A stretch of DNA of 64,000 nt, from positions 1,426,001 to 1,490,000 of the forward strand of contig NZ_CP019113.1 of assembly GCF_001888805.2 (NCBI RefSeq), in the 5' to 3' direction. A program made the translations under genes and the position numbers. The notes under the pieces were generated by a model that was not told the origin of the DNA, made no database searches, and saw only the letters and a program-made list of their open reading frames with translations. This document shows, one piece after another, positions 30,587 to 41,770 of the stretch (within the stretch, counting starts at the first letter, position 1; each line of letters starts with the position of its first letter). The DNA comes from Enterobacter sp. SA187. GTDB taxonomy: Bacteria; Pseudomonadota; Gammaproteobacteria; Enterobacterales; Enterobacteriaceae.

Positions 30587-30662
30587 GGGGTTATAGCTCA
30601 GCTGGGAGAGCGCCTGCCTTGCACGCAGGAGGTCTGCGGTTCGATCCCGCATAGCTCCACCA
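30587..30662 (+). tRNA. tRNA-Ala (UGC)
   Basis: This 76-nt cloverleaf has anticodon TGC in CTTGCACGC, T-arm GGTTCGATCCC and encoded CCA. It is the second spacer tRNA, 72 nt after tRNA-Ile, the usual Ile-Ala pair. Confidence 0.97.
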
Positions 30663-30860
30663 TCCTTTACTGCTGAAAACAAGAAAACTTCAGAGTGTAC
30701 CTGAAAAGGTGCGCTGCGAAGTTTTGCTCTTTAAAAATCTGGATCAAGCTGAAAATTGAAACGACACGCTGTTTCTTTTCTCCGTAATAAGAAAAGAAAA
30801 ACGGTGTGTTCGAGTCTCTCAAATTTTTGCAATCAGAAGTGAAACATCTTCGGGTTGTGA

Positions 30861-33767
<2,907 letters not shown>

Positions 33768-33858
33768 ACAACGCCGAAGATGTTTTGGCGTGATTTGAGA
33801 GATTTTCAGCTGATACAGATTAATGTTTAATGCCTTAAGGCGTTAGACAGACAGAATT

Positions 33859-33978
33859 TGCCTGGCGGCACTAGCGCGGCGGTCCCACCTGACCCCATGC
33901 CGAACTCAGAAGTGAAACGCCGTAGCGCCGATGGTAGTGTGGGGTCTCCCCATGCGAGAGTAGGGAACTGCCAGGCAT
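33859..33978 (+). rRNA. 5S ribosomal RNA
   Basis: This 120-nt RNA begins TGCCTGGCGGC and ends GCCAGGCAT, so its ends pair as in all enterobacterial 5S RNAs. It is the last gene of the operon; there is no distal tRNA or second 5S. Confidence 0.98.
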
Positions 33979-33990
33979 CAAATAAAGCAG

Positions 33991-34017
33991 AAGGCCATCC
34001 TCACGGATGGCCTTTTT
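33991..34017 (+). terminator. Terminator of the rRNA operon
   Basis: AAGGCCATCC-TCAC-GGATGGCCTT followed by TTT is a rrn T1-like hairpin 12 nt after 5S. Confidence 0.93.
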
Positions 34018-34102
34018 GCGTTTTTATCCTTCCTGATCCTGCCCACGCATTTCATCAATCTCGTCTAAAATAGTCCTGTGCCATTCATCCGGAGGACGTT
34101 TT

Positions 34103-34558
34103 TTGCCTAACCCGCCTTTCAACTACCAACAGGATTTCAACAGCATCGATTTCCGCGCGCATCCGGAGCTGTACCAGGTTGGCCGCGGCGAGCAGGGCGT
34201 ATTGCTTGTCGAGCCTTATAAAAGTGAGATCCTCCCGCTCTGGCGCTTTAAAACCCCTGAAATAGCCGCGTTGTCTGCGCAGCAAATCATGGAAAAGTTC
34301 GAGGAGTACCGTCAGCAGGACGATTTTGTCGGCATGGATATGGCCCGCAAATTTATTCAGATGGGCTATACCCGCGCCAGACGCTACGCTAATCACCCCG
34401 GCGGAAGAAAATACGATGAAGATAAAAACGTTCTGCCGCGCCAGAACGACCCCATAAAAGCCGAAGCCGCGACCATCTTCAAAAAATACTGGGATAACCT
34501 GCGCGCTGACGAAGACTATCTGCGACGCAAAAAAGCCCATCAGCAAAAATACGGCTGA
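34103..34558 (+). CDS. DUF4385 family protein
   Basis: This 151-aa soluble basic protein begins MPNPPFNYQQDFNSIDFR and resembles DUF4385 proteins; I know no function for it. The start is TTG 34103, with a strong GGAGG 7 nt upstream, and no ATG fits better. The centre holds a helical stretch (ARKFIQMGYTRARRYANHPGG) and the end is rich in Lys and Gln. It sits between the rRNA operon and metA, where E. coli has yjaA and yjaB, so it is an accessory or replaced gene. Confidence 0.8.
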   Translation: MPNPPFNYQQDFNSIDFRAHPELYQVGRGEQGVLLVEPYKSEILPLWRFKTPEIAALSAQQIMEKFEEYRQQDDFVGMDMARKFIQMGYTRARRYANHPGGRKYDEDKNVLPRQNDPIKAEAATIFKKYWDNLRADEDYLRRKKAHQQKYG

Positions 34559-34645
34559 TCGCCAGACGCTTATTCCAAACGCTACCTGAAAATTTCTCAA
34601 CTGGCATATGCAGGCTCGACATTTCTGCCATTCCTGGTTATTGTC

Positions 34646-34677
34646 AGCTGTCTGGATGTCTAAACGTTTATACGTAT
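34646..34677 (+). promoter_or_regulatory. Four tandem MET boxes before metA
   Basis: Four adjacent 8-bp units AGCTGTCT, GGATGTCT, AAACGTTT and ATACGTAT resemble the MetJ consensus AGACGTCT to different degrees. The array ends 19 bp before the metA start, so MetJ with S-adenosylmethionine should repress it. Confidence 0.85.
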
Positions 34678-34696
34678 GCTTTGAGGATTTAAGGTT

Positions 34697-35626
34697 ATGC
34701 CGATTCGGGTACAGGACGAGCTGCCAGCCGTCAATTTCTTACGTGATGAAAACGTCTTCGTCATGACGACATCCCGTGCAACAGGTCAGGAGATCCGCCC
34801 GCTGAAGGTGCTGATCCTCAATCTGATGCCAAAGAAAATCGAAACGGAAAACCAGTTCCTGCGATTGCTGTCGAACTCCCCGCTACAGGTGGATATTCAG
34901 CTGCTGCGCATTGATTCCCGCGAATCCCGCAATACGCCAGCGGAACATCTGAACAACTTTTACTGTAACTTCGAAGATATCTGTAATGATAACTTCGATG
35001 GCCTGATCGTCACCGGCGCGCCGCTGGGCCTGGTGGAGTTTAATGACGTTGCCTACTGGCCGCAGATCAAACAGGTGCTGGAATGGGCCAAAGATCATGT
35101 TACTTCAACGCTGTTTGTCTGTTGGGCAGTGCAGGCGGCGCTCAATATCCTCTATGGCATTCCCAAGCAGACCCGCAAAGACAAACTCTCTGGCGTGTAT
35201 GAACACCATATCACCCAACCCCATGCCTTGCTCACCCGTGGTTTTGATGATGTCTTTCTGGCGCCGCACTCCCGCTTTGCCGACTTCCCGGCGGCGCTGA
35301 TCCGTGACTATACCGATCTGGAGATCTTCGCTGAAACCGCCAATGGCGACGCCTATCTGTTCGGCAGTAAAGACAAACGTATTGCTTTCGTTACCGGACA
35401 TCCTGAATACGATGCTGATACGCTTGCCGGCGAGTATTTCCGCGACGTGGAAGCCGGGCTGAACCCCGACGTGCCGTACAACTATTTTCCGGGCAACGAT
35501 CCGCAGCATGTGCCGCGCGCCAGCTGGCGCAGCCACGGTAATTTGCTGTTCACCAACTGGCTCAACTACTACGTTTACCAGATCACGCCGTTCGATCTGC
35601 GCCATATGAACCCCACGCTGGATTAA
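34697..35626 (+). CDS. metA: Homoserine O-succinyltransferase MetA
   Basis: MetA (309 aa) makes O-succinylhomoserine, the first committed step to methionine. The catalytic Cys lies in FVCWAVQAALN and the His-Glu pair in TGHPEYD. The N-terminus PIRVQDELPAVNFLRDENVFVM matches E. coli MetA. It has GAGGATTTAAGG as ribosome-binding region, MET boxes upstream and an intrinsic terminator after it. Confidence 0.98.
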   Translation: MPIRVQDELPAVNFLRDENVFVMTTSRATGQEIRPLKVLILNLMPKKIETENQFLRLLSNSPLQVDIQLLRIDSRESRNTPAEHLNNFYCNFEDICNDNFDGLIVTGAPLGLVEFNDVAYWPQIKQVLEWAKDHVTSTLFVCWAVQAALNILYGIPKQTRKDKLSGVYEHHITQPHALLTRGFDDVFLAPHSRFADFPAALIRDYTDLEIFAETANGDAYLFGSKDKRIAFVTGHPEYDADTLAGEYFRDVEAGLNPDVPYNYFPGNDPQHVPRASWRSHGNLLFTNWLNYYVYQITPFDLRHMNPTLD

Positions 35627-35643
35627 GCGTTTCAGCTCCTCTT

Positions 35644-35667
35644 AAAGCACCTGCGGGTGCTTTTTTT
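35644..35667 (+). terminator. Terminator after metA
   Basis: AAAGCACC-TGCG-GGTGCTTT followed by TTTTATT is a clear intrinsic terminator 17 nt after the metA stop. Confidence 0.93.
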
Positions 35668-35742
35668 ATTTCTGAAAAACACTTCCCGGCACGATTAAAT
35701 TTTAATCTGTTTGTTATCAATTGGTTAATATATTATTAATTA

Positions 35743-35767
35743 AAAAATGGAAATTGTTTTTGATTTT
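35743..35767 (+). promoter_or_regulatory. IclR operator region of aceBAK
   Basis: ATGGAAATTGTTTTTGATT resembles the IclR operator before E. coli aceB, with the TGGAAAT half-site conserved. It lies about 105 bp before the aceB start in an AT-rich promoter region. A related site precedes iclR. Confidence 0.65.
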
Positions 35768-35869
35768 GTGTTTTCGTTGAGTAATCTTAAACCTGCTGAA
35801 CGAAAACTGCACAGTCTGAATTTCATCAGCGATGAGGATCATTCTGGATCAACAACGAGGAGCCATGGC

Positions 35870-37471
35870 ATGACACAACAGGCAACCACGACTGAAGAAC
35901 TGGCCTTCAGTCAACCGCATAGCGGGCAGGAGCAGCAGATCCTGACGCCCGAAGCGGTGGAGTTTCTCAGTGAACTGGTGGCGCGCTTTACGCCCAAACG
36001 CAACGCCCTGCTGGCAGCAAGGCTGCAACAGCAGCTGAAAATAGATAACGGTACGCTGCCCGATTTTATTTCGGAAACTGCTTCCATTCGTGAAAGCGAC
36101 TGGAAGATCCGCGGCATCCCGGCGGATTTACGTAACAGACGCGTTGAGATCACCGGGCCGGTCGAGCGCAAAATGGTGATTAACGCCCTCAACGCCAATG
36201 TGAATGTCTTCATGGCGGACTTTGAGGACTCGCTGGCGCCCAACTGGCAAAAAGTGATCGAAGGCCAGATCAACCTGCGTGACGCGGTTAACGGCACCAT
36301 CAGTTACACCAATGAAAGCGGGAAAATCTATCAGCTGAAACCCGATCCTGCGGTGCTGTTTTGCCGTGTGCGCGGTCTTCATCTGCCGGAAAAACACGTT
36401 ACCTGGCGCGGTGAGCCGATCCCCGGCAGCCTGTTCGACTTCGCGCTCTACTTCTTCCACAACCATAAAAACCTGCTCGCCAAAGGCAGCGGCCCCTATT
36501 TCTATCTGCCGAAAACCCAGGCCTGGCAGGAAGCCGCATGGTGGAGCGAGGTATTCAGCTATGCCGAAGATCGCTTCAACCTGCCGCGCGGCACCATTAA
36601 AGCCACGCTGCTGATTGAAACCCTGCCCGCGGTTTTCCAGATGGACGAGATCCTGCACGCGCTGCGCGATCATATCGTCGGCCTGAACTGTGGCCGCTGG
36701 GATTACATCTTCAGCTATATCAAAACGCTGAAGAACTATCCGGATCGTGTGCTGCCGGATCGTCAGCAGGTGACGATGAATAAGCCATTCCTTAATGCCT
36801 ACTCGCGTCTGCTGATTAAAACCTGTCACCGTCGCGGCGCCTTTGCGATGGGCGGCATGGCCGCGTTCATTCCGAGTAAAGATCGTGAACGCAATGAGTG
36901 GGTGCTGAACAAAGTCAAAGCCGACAAAGAGCTGGAAGCTAAAAACGGTCACGACGGCACCTGGATCGCGCATCCCGGTCTGGCTGATACGGTGATGGAC
37001 ATCTTCAACCATGCGCTGGGCGATAACCCCAACCAACTGCACGTCACCCGCGACGAAGATGCGCCTGTTACCGCCGACGAACTGCTGGCCCCCTGTGACG
37101 GCGAGCGTACCGAAGAGGGCATGCGCGCCAATATCCGCGTGGCGGTGCAGTACATCGAAGCCTGGATCTCCGGCAATGGCTGCGTGCCGATTTATGGCCT
37201 GATGGAAGACGCTGCAACGGCAGAAATCTCGCGCACCTCAATCTGGCAGTGGATCCATCACGAAAAATCGCTCAGTGACGGCACGCCCGTCACCAAAGCG
37301 CTGTTCCGCCGCATGCTGGCGGAAGAGATGCAGGTGATCCAGGAAGAACTGGGTGAACACCGGTTCAGCAGCGGGCGCTTCAGCGATGCCGCGCGCCTGA
37401 TGGAGCAAATCACCACCTCCGACGAGCTGATCGACTTCCTGACTCTGCCGGGCTACCGCCTGCTGGCGTGA
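35870..37471 (+). CDS. aceB: Malate synthase A
   Basis: AceB (533 aa) condenses glyoxylate and acetyl-CoA to malate in the glyoxylate shunt. The catalytic region VFMADFEDSLAP, the substrate segment HVTWRGEPIPGSLFDFALYFFHN and the C-terminal GLMEDAATAEISR are present. The frame is open from 35747, but ATG 35870 (MTQQATTTEELAF) with GAGGAG upstream gives the E. coli length. It is the first gene of aceBAK. Confidence 0.97.
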   Translation: MTQQATTTEELAFSQPHSGQEQQILTPEAVEFLSELVARFTPKRNALLAARLQQQLKIDNGTLPDFISETASIRESDWKIRGIPADLRNRRVEITGPVERKMVINALNANVNVFMADFEDSLAPNWQKVIEGQINLRDAVNGTISYTNESGKIYQLKPDPAVLFCRVRGLHLPEKHVTWRGEPIPGSLFDFALYFFHNHKNLLAKGSGPYFYLPKTQAWQEAAWWSEVFSYAEDRFNLPRGTIKATLLIETLPAVFQMDEILHALRDHIVGLNCGRWDYIFSYIKTLKNYPDRVLPDRQQVTMNKPFLNAYSRLLIKTCHRRGAFAMGGMAAFIPSKDRERNEWVLNKVKADKELEAKNGHDGTWIAHPGLADTVMDIFNHALGDNPNQLHVTRDEDAPVTADELLAPCDGERTEEGMRANIRVAVQYIEAWISGNGCVPIYGLMEDAATAEISRTSIWQWIHHEKSLSDGTPVTKALFRRMLAEEMQVIQEELGEHRFSSGRFSDAARLMEQITTSDELIDFLTLPGYRLLA

Positions 37472-37501
37472 TCCCCACATAATAAAAATGGAGCATCTGC
37501 G

Positions 37502-38806
37502 ATGAAAACCCGTACCCAACAAATCGAACAACTACAACAAGAATGGACTAACCCGCGCTGGGAGGGCATCCGTCGCCCGTACAGCGCCGATGAAGTGGTG
37601 AAGCTGCGCGGCTCGGTGAATCCGGAGTGCACGCTCGCTCAGCTGGGAGCCGCCAGAATGTGGCGACTACTGCACGGCGAGTCGAAAAAAGGCTATATCA
37701 ACAGTCTCGGCGCGCTGACCGGCGGTCAGGCATTGCAACAGGCGAAGGCGGGGATCGAAGCGATTTATCTCTCCGGCTGGCAGGTGGCGGCCGATGCTAA
37801 CCTCGCGTCCAGCATGTATCCGGATCAATCCCTCTATCCGGCGAACTCCGTACCCGCGGTGGTGGATCGGATCAACAATACCTTTCGCCGCGCGGATCAG
37901 ATCCAGTGGGCGGCAGGCATCGAACCGGGGGATCCGCGCTATGTGGATTACTTCCTGCCGATCGTTGCTGATGCCGAAGCCGGTTTCGGCGGCGTGCTTA
38001 ACGCGTTCGAACTGATGAAGTCGATGATCGCTGCGGGCGCGGCGGCCGTGCATTTTGAAGATCAGCTCGCCTCGGTGAAAAAATGCGGCCATATGGGCGG
38101 CAAAGTGCTGGTGCCGACGCAGGAAGCCATTCAGAAACTGGTAGCGGCGCGTCTGGCGGCTGACGTGATGGGCGTCCCGACGTTGCTCATCGCCCGTACC
38201 GATGCTGACGCGGCCGATCTCATCACCTCCGATTGCGATGAATATGACCGTGAATTTATTACCGGTGAACGCACCAGCGAAGGCTTTTACCGCACACGGG
38301 CAGGTATTGAACAGGCGATCAGCCGCGGCCTTGCTTACGCCCCTTATGCCGATCTGGTGTGGTGCGAAACTTCGACGCCGGATCTGGAGCAGGCGAAGCG
38401 TTTTGCCGACGCCATTCACGCCCGCTTCCCCGGCAAACTGCTGGCCTATAACTGCTCGCCGTCGTTCAACTGGCAGAAAAATCTCGACGACACCACCATC
38501 GCCAGCTTCCAGCAGCAGCTGGCGGAGATGGGCTACAAATACCAGTTCATCACCCTCGCCGGCATCCACAGCATGTGGTTCAACATGTTCGACCTGGCCC
38601 ATGCTTACGCGCAGGGCGAGGGCATGAAGCATTATGTTGAAAAGGTCCAGCAGCCGGAATTCGCCGCTGCGAAAGAGGGTTACACCTTTGTGTCTCATCA
38701 GCAGGAAGTGGGTACCGGTTACTTCGACAAGGTGACGACCATTATTCAGGGCGGCACCTCCTCCGTTACCGCGCTGACCGGTTCGACGGAAGAACAGCAG
38801 TTCTGA
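37502..38806 (+). CDS. aceA: Isocitrate lyase
   Basis: AceA (434 aa) splits isocitrate to succinate and glyoxylate. The active-site signature KKCGHMGGK holds the catalytic Cys. TLLIARTDADAADLI and the metal-binding VADAEAGFGG are also present. It starts 30 nt after aceB. A REP-type repeat separates it from aceK and probably reduces aceK expression relative to aceA. Confidence 0.98.
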   Translation: MKTRTQQIEQLQQEWTNPRWEGIRRPYSADEVVKLRGSVNPECTLAQLGAARMWRLLHGESKKGYINSLGALTGGQALQQAKAGIEAIYLSGWQVAADANLASSMYPDQSLYPANSVPAVVDRINNTFRRADQIQWAAGIEPGDPRYVDYFLPIVADAEAGFGGVLNAFELMKSMIAAGAAAVHFEDQLASVKKCGHMGGKVLVPTQEAIQKLVAARLAADVMGVPTLLIARTDADAADLITSDCDEYDREFITGERTSEGFYRTRAGIEQAISRGLAYAPYADLVWCETSTPDLEQAKRFADAIHARFPGKLLAYNCSPSFNWQKNLDDTTIASFQQQLAEMGYKYQFITLAGIHSMWFNMFDLAHAYAQGEGMKHYVEKVQQPEFAAAKEGYTFVSHQQEVGTGYFDKVTTIIQGGTSSVTALTGSTEEQQF

Positions 38807-38811
38807 CGTCC

Positions 38812-38896
38812 TGTAGCCCGGTGGCGCGAGGCTTACCGGGCCTGCGGATCCTGTCGTTGTGCAGGCCGGATAAGCGAAGCGCCATCCGGCAATCCC
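38812..38896. repeat. REP/BIME-type palindromic repeat between aceA and aceK
   Basis: Two GC-rich inverted units, TAGCCCGGTGGCGC...ACCGGGCCT and GCAGGCCGGATAAGCG...CGCCATCCGGCAA, lie between the aceA stop and the aceK start. They resemble enterobacterial REP sequences, which stabilise upstream mRNA. Confidence 0.85.
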
Positions 38897-38917
38897 AATT
38901 TCGGACGAGGGCAAAAG

Positions 38918-40648
38918 ATGTCCCGTGACCTGGAACTGTTAATCGCCCAGACCATTCTCCAGGGTTTTGACGCGCAGTATGGGCGCTTCCTGGAGGTCAC
39001 CTCCGGCGCGCAGCAGCGCTTTGAGCAGGCGGACTGGCACGCCGTGCAACAGGCGATGAAAAGCCGTATCCATCTCTACGATCATCACGTCGGGCTGGTG
39101 GTCGAGCAGTTACGCTGCATTACCGATAACCAGACGCTCAGCGCCGGATTTCTGCTGCGCGTCAAAGAGCAGTACACCGCCTTGCTGCCTGATTATCCGC
39201 GTTTCGAAATCGCCGAAAGCTTCTTTAATTCTGTCTACTGCCGCCTGTTCAGTCACCGTCAGCTGACGCCCGAACGGCTGTTTGTGTTCAGCTCACAGCC
39301 CGCGCAGCGCCTGCACGTTACGCCGCGGCCGCTGGCGAAAGACTTTACGCCGTATTACGGCTGGCACGCGCTGCTCCATAACGTGCTGGAAGATCTACCC
39401 CTGCGGCTGCCGTGGCAGGATCAGGCGCGTGATGTGGGTTATATCGTGGCGCATCTGCTGGAAAATTTCGGTGAAGCGCGGTTACGTCAGGCGCGTTTGC
39501 AGATCGCCAACGAACTGTTTTATCGCAACAAGGCCGCGTGGCTGGTGGGAAAGCTGATCCTGCCTGACGCCACCGTGCCCTTTTTACTGCCGATCCACCG
39601 CGCGGACGATCACCGGCTGTTCGTTGATACCTGCCTGACCACCAGCGCCGAAGCCAGCATCGTCTTTGGCTTCGCCCGCTCCTACTTTATGGTTTACGCC
39701 CCTTTTCCCGGCGCGCTGGTGGAATGGCTGCGGGAGATCCTGCCCGGTAAAACCACCGCTGAGCTGTATATGGCGATTGGCTGCCAGAAACATGGCAAAA
39801 CCGAAAGCTATCGGGAATATCTGCACTATATCGCTGACAGCGACGAGCAGTTTGTTGAAGCGCCTGGCATTCGCGGCATGGTGATGCTGGTGTTCACCCT
39901 GCCGGGATTCGATCGGGTGTTTAAGGTCATTAAAGATCGCTTCGCGCCGCAAAAGGAGATGGACGCCGCCCATGTGCGCGCCTGCTACCAGCTGGTCAAG
40001 GAGCACGATCGCGTCGGACGCATGGCCGACACCCAGGAGTTTGAAAATTTTGTGCTGGAGAAGCGGCGGATCGCTCCGGCGCTGATGACGCTGCTGATGG
40101 AGGAAGCGCCGGGCAAAATCACCGACCAGGGGGATAATATCGCCATCAGTCATCTCTATATTGAACGGCGCATGGTGCCGCTGAATATCTGGCTGGAGCA
40201 GGTGGACGGTCAGGCGTTGCACGACGCCATCGAAGAGTACGGTAACGCCATCCGCCAGCTGGCCGCCGCCAATATTTTCCCCGGCGATATGCTGTTTAAA
40301 AACTTCGGCGTAACGCGCCACGGGCGGGTGGTGTTCTATGACTACGATGAAATTTGCTATATGACGGAGGTGAATTTCCGCGACATTCCGCCCGCCCGTT
40401 ATCCGGAAGATGAGATGAGCGCTGAGCCATGGTACAGCGTGGCGCCGGGGGACGTATTCCCGGAGGAGTTCCGCCACTGGCTGTGCGCCGATCCGCGCTG
40501 CCGGGTGCTGTTTGAAGAATTGCACGCCGATCTCTTTCGCGCGGAGTACTGGCGCGGGTTACAGGAACGCATTCGGCAGGGCTATATAGAAGACGTTTAC
40601 GCCTACCGCCGTCGCCAGCGTTTCAGCCAGCGTTACGGGGCGGGGTGA
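38918..40648 (+). CDS. aceK: Isocitrate dehydrogenase kinase/phosphatase AceK
   Basis: AceK (576 aa) phosphorylates isocitrate dehydrogenase to send isocitrate into the glyoxylate shunt, and reverses this. The N-terminal regulatory half is followed by the kinase-like fold, with MGDNIAI-like DQGDNIAISHLYIERR, the catalytic NIFPGDMLFKNFGVTRHGRVVFYDYDE and the start ATG after a GAGGGCAAAAG region. It is the third gene of the ace operon, close to the E. coli length. Confidence 0.97.
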   Translation: MSRDLELLIAQTILQGFDAQYGRFLEVTSGAQQRFEQADWHAVQQAMKSRIHLYDHHVGLVVEQLRCITDNQTLSAGFLLRVKEQYTALLPDYPRFEIAESFFNSVYCRLFSHRQLTPERLFVFSSQPAQRLHVTPRPLAKDFTPYYGWHALLHNVLEDLPLRLPWQDQARDVGYIVAHLLENFGEARLRQARLQIANELFYRNKAAWLVGKLILPDATVPFLLPIHRADDHRLFVDTCLTTSAEASIVFGFARSYFMVYAPFPGALVEWLREILPGKTTAELYMAIGCQKHGKTESYREYLHYIADSDEQFVEAPGIRGMVMLVFTLPGFDRVFKVIKDRFAPQKEMDAAHVRACYQLVKEHDRVGRMADTQEFENFVLEKRRIAPALMTLLMEEAPGKITDQGDNIAISHLYIERRMVPLNIWLEQVDGQALHDAIEEYGNAIRQLAAANIFPGDMLFKNFGVTRHGRVVFYDYDEICYMTEVNFRDIPPARYPEDEMSAEPWYSVAPGDVFPEEFRHWLCADPRCRVLFEELHADLFRAEYWRGLQERIRQGYIEDVYAYRRRQRFSQRYGAG

Positions 40649-40677
40649 CAGGCCGGGTATTATGCAATTGTGGTATT

Positions 40678-40714
40678 TGTAGGCCGGGTAAGGCGTAGCC
40701 GCCACCCGGCATCT
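40678..40714. repeat. REP-type repeat after aceK
   Basis: GTAGGCCGGGTAAGGCG...CGCCACCCGGCAT is a single palindromic REP-like unit between the convergent aceK and iclR genes. Confidence 0.85.
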
Positions 40715-40732
40715 CTTGGTTGCAACACCACA

Positions 40733-41560
40733 TTACCGTGTGCCGCCGTACGCCAGCGTCACTTCTTTCGCCGCTTTGATCACCAGCGCGCCCAGCTCCG
40801 TCACGCGGTCATCGGTAATGCGCGAAATCGGCCCGGAAATGGAGATCGCCGCAAAAGGTTCGCGATGCTCATCATAAATACAGGCCGCCACACAGCGCAG
40901 GCCGAGTGCGTGCTCTTCATCATCCAGGGAGTAACCGCGCTTGCGCGTCTGGGCCAGATCTTCTTTCAGATGCAGCGGCGACACCAGGGTCGCATGAGTA
41001 TATGCATGCAGCCCCTGGCGATGCAGCAGCCCGGTGACCTGCTCTTCAGAAAGCTGCGCCAGAAAGGCTTTCCCCGCGCCGGACGCATGCATCGGCAGCT
41101 TACCGCCGATCGGCGCTGACATGCGCATTAACTGCGTGCACTGTACCTGATCGATAATAATTGCCTGATGATCGCTCTGGTCGAGCACCGCCAGATTCAC
41201 CGTCTCGCCGGAGTCTTCCATCAGCTTGCGCAGAATGGGATGCACAATCGCCAGCAGATTACGGCTTTGCAAAAAACTGCTGCCGATAACGAACGCGTGT
41301 GCGCCTACAGCCCAGTGCCCCAGCTCACCCACCTGACGCACAAAGCCCAGCTGCTGCATGGTGGTCAGCAGGCGGTGCGTCGTGGAGTTCGGCAGGCCAG
41401 CCTGCTGCGCCAGCTCGGTCAGCGCCACGCTGCCGTGGGATTCAGCGATCCACTCCAGCAACTTCAGGCCGCGCGTCAGCGACTGCACCTGGCCGGTGGC
41501 CTGTTGTGCAGCGGCGGGGGCGGGTTTTCTTCCGCGTTTGGCGGGAACAGTGGCAACCAT
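40733..41560 (-). CDS. iclR: Acetate operon repressor IclR
   Basis: IclR (275 aa) represses aceBAK and itself, with glyoxylate and pyruvate as effectors in E. coli. The N-terminal winged helix (LTELAQQAGLPNSTTHRLLTTM, about residues 45-70) is followed by the IclR effector domain with MHASGAGKAFLA and AAISISGPISRI. It is transcribed toward aceK. A TGGAAAT-type site 23 bp upstream supports autoregulation. Confidence 0.97.
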   Translation of the reverse strand: MVATVPAKRGRKPAPAAAQQATGQVQSLTRGLKLLEWIAESHGSVALTELAQQAGLPNSTTHRLLTTMQQLGFVRQVGELGHWAVGAHAFVIGSSFLQSRNLLAIVHPILRKLMEDSGETVNLAVLDQSDHQAIIIDQVQCTQLMRMSAPIGGKLPMHASGAGKAFLAQLSEEQVTGLLHRQGLHAYTHATLVSPLHLKEDLAQTRKRGYSLDDEEHALGLRCVAACIYDEHREPFAAISISGPISRITDDRVTELGALVIKAAKEVTLAYGGTR

Positions 41561-41582
41561 AGCTGACTCCTTTTCTGTATCG

Positions 41583-41597
41583 TGGAAATCATTTTCG
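41583..41597 (-). promoter_or_regulatory. IclR box before iclR
   Basis: TGGAAATCATTTTCG matches the IclR consensus TGGAAAT-N-ATTTCCA at 13 of the 14 defined positions, just upstream of iclR. It is the likely autoregulatory operator. Confidence 0.75.
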
Positions 41598-41647
41598 TTT
41601 TATTTGATTATATTGCAACCATCCTCTTACTGATCGGAGGAGTGGTT

Positions 41648-41770
41648 ATGAACATGTCTCATGTTCAGCGCTGTTCTCTTTTCCGCCACAGGGGATTGTG
41701 CCAGTATGGTCTGCTGGCCTTTCTGGCCTGGTTGAGCGTCGTCAGGAGCACTCGTGAGCAGCAAAGTTGA
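41648..41770 (+). CDS. Possible 40-aa leader peptide coupled to metH
   Basis: ATG 41648 has a strong GGAGG 7 nt upstream and opens a 40-codon frame beginning MNMSHVQRCSLFRHRG. It has a hydrophobic stretch CQYGLLAFLAWLSVV and ends 17 nt inside metH, so the two could be translationally coupled. Codons 1-6 coincide with a perfect inverted repeat TGAACATG-TCT-CATGTTCA (41649-41667). I know of no described homologue. Existence as a protein is unproven; it could also be a regulatory uORF. Confidence 0.5.
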   Translation: MNMSHVQRCSLFRHRGLCQYGLLAFLAWLSVVRSTREQQS

